Positions 49,344 through 52,959 of a stretch of DNA of 52,959 nt are shown here, piece by piece (positions within the stretch are counted from its first letter, which is position 1; every line of letters starts with the position of its first letter). The position numbers and the translations under genes were made by a program. The stretch spans positions 155,004 through 207,962 of the forward strand of contig NZ_RDBL01000029.1 in the NCBI RefSeq assembly GCF_008042035.1. Reading direction: 5' to 3'. The stretch comes from Streptomyces sp. col6 (GTDB lineage: Bacteria > Actinomycetota > Actinomycetes > Streptomycetales > Streptomycetaceae). The notes under the pieces were generated by a model. The model ran no database searches and had not been told where the DNA came from. It saw only the letters and a program-made list of their open reading frames with translations.

Positions 49344-51001
49344 GCGTCGCCCTCCCGCATGGGCACCCGCACACCCTTGTCCGAAGCCACCTCGTCCGCG
49401 ATGTCATATCCCGCGTCCACGTGCCGGATGACCCCCATGCCCGGGTCGTTCGTCAGCACCCGCCGGATCTTCTCGCCGGCCAGCGGCGTGCCGTCGGCGA
49501 CGGTCACCTGCCCGGCGTGGATGGAGCGGCCCATGCCGACCCCGCCGCCGTGATGGAGGGAGACCCAGGACGCGCCCGATGCCACGTTGACCATGGCGTT
49601 CAGCAGCGGCCAGTCCGCGATCGCGTCGGAGCCGTCGAGCATGGCCTCGGTCTCGCGGTACGGGGAGGCCACGGACCCGCAGTCCAGGTGGTCGCGCCCG
49701 ATCGCCAGCGGCGCCGCGAGTTCACCGCTCGCCACCATGTCGTTGAAGCGCTCGCCGGCCCGGTCGCGTTCGCCGTAGCCGAGCCAGCAGATGCGGGCGG
49801 GCAGGCCCTGGAAGTGGACGCGCTCGCCGGCCATCCTGATCCAGCGGTGCAGGGACTCGTTCTCCGGGAAGAGTTCGAGCATGGCCTTGTCCGTCTTGTG
49901 GATGTCGGACGCCTCGCCGGACAGGGCCGCCCAGCGGAAGGGGCCCTTGCCCTCGCAGAACAGCGGCCGGATGTAGGCGGGGACGAAGCCGGGGAAGTCG
50001 AAGGCCCGCTCGTAGCCGGCGAGCTGCGCCTCGCCGCGGATCGAGTTGCCGTAGTCGAAGACCTCCGCGCCCGCGTCCATGAACCCGACCATCGCCTCGA
50101 CGTGCCGGGCCATCGACTCGCGGGCCCGCTGGGTGAAGTCGGCGGGCTTCTCGGCGGCGTAGGAGGCCATGTCGTCGAAGTCGACGCCGAGCGGGAGGTA
50201 GGCCAGCGGGTCGTGCGCGCTGGTCTGGTCGGTGACGATGTCGACCGGGGCGCCCTCGGCGAGCATCCGGGGCAGCAGCTCCGCCGCGTTGCCGAGCAGG
50301 CCGATGGAGAGCGGGCGGCGGGCGTCCCGGGCCTCGACCGCCAGCTGGAGCGCGTGCTCCAGGCTGTCGGCCTTCACGTCCAGGTACCGGTGCTCGATGC
50401 GGCGCTCGATGGCGCGCGGGTCGCAGTCGATACAGATCGCGACGCCGTCGTTCATGGTCACGGCGAGCGGCTGGGCGCCGCCCATGCCGCCGAGTCCGGC
50501 GGTCAGGGTGATCGTCCCGGCCAGCGAGCCCCCGAACTTCTTCGCGGCGACGGCGGCGAAGGTCTCGTAGGTGCCCTGGAGGATGCCCTGTGTGCCGATG
50601 TAGATCCAGGAACCGGCGGTCATCTGGCCGTACATGGTGAGCCCGAGCGCCTCCAGGCGGCGGAACTCCTCCCAGTTCGCCCAGTCGCCCACCAGGTTGG
50701 AGTTGGCGATCAGCACGCGCGGCGCCCACTCGTGCGTCTGCATGACACCGACCGGCCGCCCGGACTGGACGAGCATCGTCTCGTCCTGCTTGAGCGTGCG
50801 CAGCGTACGGACCATGGCGTCGAACGAGCGCCAGTCGCGGGCCGCCTTGCCCGTGCCGCCGTAGACGACGAGCTTGTCGGGGTGCTCGGCGACCTCGGGG
50901 TCGAGGTTGTTCTGCAGCATCCGCAGGGCGGCTTCCTGCTGCCATCCCAGGGCACTCAGTTCCGTACCGCGCGGCGCCCGTACGGGGCGGGGTCCTGACA
51001 T
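49340..51001 (-). CDS. hutU: urocanate hydratase
   Basis: 553 residues, ATG 51001 with GAGGAGG upstream. Adds water to urocanate with a tightly bound NAD+, giving imidazolonepropionate. Motifs: LGWQQEAALRMLQNNLDPEV, YGGTGKAARDWRSFD, GTYETFAAVAAKKFGG, AGLGGMGGAQPLAV, LPARICWLGYGERDRAG and YRETEAMLDGSDAIADWPLL. First gene of the hut operon; its stop overlaps the M20 gene start. The segment 49644-49751 is repeated, inverted and exact, at the end of the window. Confidence 0.97.
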   Translation of the reverse strand: MSGPRPVRAPRGTELSALGWQQEAALRMLQNNLDPEVAEHPDKLVVYGGTGKAARDWRSFDAMVRTLRTLKQDETMLVQSGRPVGVMQTHEWAPRVLIANSNLVGDWANWEEFRRLEALGLTMYGQMTAGSWIYIGTQGILQGTYETFAAVAAKKFGGSLAGTITLTAGLGGMGGAQPLAVTMNDGVAICIDCDPRAIERRIEHRYLDVKADSLEHALQLAVEARDARRPLSIGLLGNAAELLPRMLAEGAPVDIVTDQTSAHDPLAYLPLGVDFDDMASYAAEKPADFTQRARESMARHVEAMVGFMDAGAEVFDYGNSIRGEAQLAGYERAFDFPGFVPAYIRPLFCEGKGPFRWAALSGEASDIHKTDKAMLELFPENESLHRWIRMAGERVHFQGLPARICWLGYGERDRAGERFNDMVASGELAAPLAIGRDHLDCGSVASPYRETEAMLDGSDAIADWPLLNAMVNVASGASWVSLHHGGGVGMGRSIHAGQVTVADGTPLAGEKIRRVLTNDPGMGVIRHVDAGYDIADEVASDKGVRVPMREGDA

Positions 51002-51020
51002 GGCGGTGCCTCCTCGCGAC

Positions 51021-51057
51021 TGTGATTTTTCTATTCACATCTTGGGCGGGTGAATAG
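51021..51057. promoter_or_regulatory. operator-like overlapping inverted repeats upstream of hutU
   Basis: TGTGA-N9-TCACA (51021-51039) shares its right half with CTATTCAC-N11-GTGAATAG (51031-51057); both pairs of arms are perfect. The second pair has centres 19 bp apart, about two helical turns. It lies 20 bp upstream of the hutU start in AT-rich sequence. Confidence 0.65.
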
Positions 51058-51235
51058 CTCCAGTCAACAGGCTCGGCCGGACAGCCTCTGGAGCCGTCCC
51101 GTCCGCTTCGCGGCGGGGCATTCTCCGGCACCCACCTGCATGTACCGATGGAAAATGCCAGAACCCCCACCTGGATCAAGCACGTTGCGTAACCTCAGGG
51201 TCACAGCCGAACACCGTGTCGGAGGGGAAATCCGC

Positions 51236-51646
51236 GTGCCCGGAATCGACGAGTGCCTGCTCGACGTCATGAGACTGCCCGGCGCCAGGGGCGCCGCCGT
51301 CGTCGACTGGACGAGCGGTCTCGCCCTCGGCACCATCGGCGACTCGCCCAACGGCGACCACGAGGCCACCGCGGCGGAGACGGCGGAGGTGGCCCGGATG
51401 GCCGCCGAACAGCCCGCCTTCGCCCTCGGGTTACCGGACGCGCCCGCTCCGGGCGGCACGGGGAGCGCTCCCCCGGTCGAGGACGTGATCGTCACCGCCC
51501 GTGCCGGCTACCACATCCTGCGGTTCGTGGAGACGGACTTCGACAGCAGCGTCTTCCTCCACCTGTGGCTGGACCGCGCCGAGGGCAACCTCGCACTGGC
51601 CCGGATCCGTCTGGGCGAGATCGCCGAGCGGCTGGTCCTCGCGTGA
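51236..51646 (+). CDS. roadblock/LC7-like small protein
   Basis: 136 residues from GTG 51236 (GAGGGGAA six bases upstream). Alpha/beta fold resembling roadblock/LC7 proteins: DECLLDVMRLPGARGAAVVD, WTSGLALGTIGD, then VIVTARAGYHILRFVETDFD and LHLWLDRAEGNLALARIRLG. Roadblock proteins usually partner small GTPases; none is in view. A longer in-frame N-terminus exists upstream but lacks a ribosome site. GTGA overlap with the next gene. Confidence 0.8.
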   Translation: MPGIDECLLDVMRLPGARGAAVVDWTSGLALGTIGDSPNGDHEATAAETAEVARMAAEQPAFALGLPDAPAPGGTGSAPPVEDVIVTARAGYHILRFVETDFDSSVFLHLWLDRAEGNLALARIRLGEIAERLVLA

Positions 51647-52428
51647 CCGCCGCCCTCGCGGACGAGACCGCCGCCGCCCCCGTGCTCTCCCCCATGCTCC
51701 AGCGCCTCGCCGCCGAACGGGCCACCGGCGCCCTGATGCGCGACCGGGGCACGCTGTACCTCGCCGACGGCGAGGTCGTGCACGCCGAGAGCCCGGCGAC
51801 GCCCGGGATCGACGTCCTGCTGACCCGGGGCGGCGCGCTGCGCCGCGAGGGCTGGTGGGACGCGGTCGCCGAGGCGGGGGCCGGGCAGCGGGTCGGGCGG
51901 CATCTCGTGGACAGCGGCCGGGTGCCGGGCGGCGCGCTGGAGCTGTGCCACCTGGGCGCCCTGTACGACGCCGCGTTCTTCGCCCTCGCGCCGACGAGGA
52001 CACCGGCGCGCTTCCGGTACGGGGTCGCGCACTGGATCGGCCCCGTGCGCCCGGTCCCGGTGGACGCCGTGCAGCGCGAGACACTGCGGCGCCGGGAGCT
52101 GCTGGACCGGATCTGGCCGGACGCGGCGGTGGACACGGCCCCGCTCACGCGGACGGGCCACCCGGACGACTCGCCCGTGCCGCCGGGCCGGCGCCGCGTG
52201 CTGGAGCACGTGGACGGCGTGCGTACGGCCACCGCCATCGCGCAGGAGCTGGGCAGGTCCGCGTTCCACGTCCTGGTCGATCTGCGGCGCCTCGCGGCGG
52301 CCGGGCTGGTCGGACCGGTCCCGCCGGCGGCCGCCCGGGACGCGGAGCGGATCGCGCTGCCCGAGGTCACGGCCGACCCCGATGTCGCCCTGCTGCGCCG
52401 GCTCCGAGCCGCATTGGAGGCCTTGTGA
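51643..52428 (+). CDS. DUF4388/PATAN-like protein with C-terminal winged helix
   Basis: 261 residues from GTG 51643, overlapping the previous stop. The N-terminal part (ERATGALMRDRGTLYLADGE, VVHAESPATPGIDVLLTRGG) resembles DUF4388/PATAN domains that pair with signalling proteins. The C-terminal part (RRVLEHVDGVRTATAIAQEL, GRSAFHVLVDLRRLAAAGLV) looks like a winged helix. No membrane segment. Likely a signalling adaptor or regulator acting with the two roadblock-type neighbours; function unknown. Confidence 0.8.
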   Translation: MTAALADETAAAPVLSPMLQRLAAERATGALMRDRGTLYLADGEVVHAESPATPGIDVLLTRGGALRREGWWDAVAEAGAGQRVGRHLVDSGRVPGGALELCHLGALYDAAFFALAPTRTPARFRYGVAHWIGPVRPVPVDAVQRETLRRRELLDRIWPDAAVDTAPLTRTGHPDDSPVPPGRRRVLEHVDGVRTATAIAQELGRSAFHVLVDLRRLAAAGLVGPVPPAAARDAERIALPEVTADPDVALLRRLRAALEAL

Positions 52429-52466
52429 TACGCGCGCTCAGACAGCGTGCCGGGAGGAGACAGCTG

Positions 52467-52959
52467 ATGGTGCCGGAAGCCGAAGCGCAGGACGTCCTGG
52501 CCGAACTCCAGCGGTTACGGGCACGGGTCCCGCTCCTCTCCGGCGCCCTGGCCGCCAGCACCGACGGACTGGTCCTCGCCCACGACACACCGGGGACGGA
52601 GGCCGAGTCGGTCGCCGCGCTGACCGCCGCCGCGCTCGGCGTCGCGATCCGGATGACCGACGCGACCGGCCGGGGCGGCTTCCGCGAACTGCTCGTACGC
52701 GGCGAGACGGGCTACATCGCGACGTACGCGGCGGGATCGCAGGCCGTCCTGACCCTGCTGGCCGAGGACCGGATCAACGTCGGCCGGCTGCATCTGGAGG
52801 GCCGCCGGGCCGGCTCCCGTATCGGCGAACTGGTCGACCGGGCCCTGGCGCGCGCTTCAACGACATGGTGGCGAGCGGTGAACTCGCGGCGCCGCTGGCG
52901 ATCGGGCGCGACCACCTGGACTGCGGGTCCGTGGCCTCCCCGTACCGCGAGACCGAGGC
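52467..52959 (+). CDS. roadblock/LC7 domain protein, 3' end lost at an inverted junction
   Basis: ATG 52467 follows GGAGGAG; GTG 52425 in the same frame gives a GTGA overlap and is an alternative. Genuine roadblock/LC7 sequence: VLAELQRLRARVPLLSGALA, ASTDGLVLAHDTPGTEAESV, REELLV-like FRELLVRGETGYIATYAAGS, LLAEDRINVGRLHLEGRRAG. After about residue 128 (position 52851) the frame runs into antisense-oriented hutU sequence and encodes Arg/Trp-rich nonsense with no stop before the window end. The native C-terminus is probably only a few residues longer than the junction. Confidence 0.8.
   Translation, partial: MVPEAEAQDVLAELQRLRARVPLLSGALAASTDGLVLAHDTPGTEAESVAALTAAALGVAIRMTDATGRGGFRELLVRGETGYIATYAAGSQAVLTLLAEDRINVGRLHLEGRRAGSRIGELVDRALARASTTWWRAVNSRRRWRSGATTWTAGPWPPRTARPR
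52852..52959 (+). repeat. exact inverted copy of an internal hutU segment
   Basis: These 108 bp equal the reverse complement of 49644-49751 at every base I compared. Read in another frame they encode hutU residues RFNDMVASGELAAPL onward. Just before the junction the two loci share broken similarity (GGGCC, GGCG, GCGCTTC). Either a contig-end chimera or a real inverted duplication. Confidence 0.95.

Noticed and set aside
51021..51039. CRP/FNR site at the hutU promoter
   Set aside because: TGTGA and TCACA are present but the spacer is 9 bp instead of 6, so a CRP-type site is not supported; kept only as a generic inverted repeat.

Overview
The window is high-GC actinobacterial DNA, almost certainly a Streptomyces chromosome. 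The evidence is strong third-position G/C bias, frequent GTG starts, 4-bp ATGA/GTGA gene overlaps, GC-only hairpin terminators, and the gene content (WhiB, F420 biosynthesis, a SigB-type sigma factor with partner-switch regulators, many LCP proteins). Gene order closely follows what I recall of the S. coelicolor core around whiB. The part from manB to the first LCP gene is also recognisable in Mycobacterium tuberculosis (manB - DUF3499 - metallopeptidase-like - whiB2 - fbiA - fbiB - manC - lcp), so it is ordinary core genome rather than an island.

Layout. 1-8.6 kb: phosphomannomutase, DUF3499, a zincin-like protein, DUF5719, a 1281-residue membrane glycosyltransferase and WhiB. 9.0-12.2 kb: a cysteine dioxygenase preceded by a 31-codon Cys-rich upstream ORF, then fbiA and fbiB for coenzyme F420. 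12.3-16.7 kb: AlkA-like glycosylase, mannose-1-phosphate guanylyltransferase-like protein, secreted PGRP amidase and a TIGR03089 protein. 16.9-26.8 kb: five LCP (LytR-CpsA-Psr) transferases, interrupted by a family 2 glycosyltransferase and a thioesterase. 26.8-36.5 kb: small metabolic and regulatory genes, a transmembrane Ser/Thr kinase, acyl-CoA dehydrogenase, UDP-glucose dehydrogenase, a CGNR regulator and a dipeptidase. 36.5-42.9 kb: purE/purK, GtrA, a two-component pair and a POT peptide transporter. 42.9-45.3 kb: an anti-sigma / anti-anti-sigma / sigma module. 45.3-51 kb: a histidine-utilisation operon (hutU - M20 amidohydrolase - hutF - hutI). 51.2 kb to the end: a roadblock/LC7-type operon that is cut off.

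How the genes fit together. ManB and the ManC-like enzyme make GDP-mannose. UDP-glucose dehydrogenase, the two glycosyltransferases, GtrA and five LCP ligases point to assembly of cell-wall glycopolymers and their attachment to peptidoglycan, with the PGRP amidase and dipeptidase acting on the wall or its products.

Sequence-level anomalies most worth attention: (i) the leaderless-looking Cys-rich upstream ORF in front of cysteine dioxygenase; (ii) a 70-bp near-perfect palindrome inside the second LCP gene; (iii) the last 108 bp of the window, an exact inverted copy of an internal hutU segment, which truncates the roadblock gene (contig-end chimera or true inverted duplication); (iv) a hairpin with a T-tract in the POT transporter leader; (v) palindromic repeat elements that have entered coding sequences in frame; (vi) clean inverted-repeat operators in three divergent intergenic regions. 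No tRNA, rRNA, CRISPR array, transposase or prophage gene was seen.
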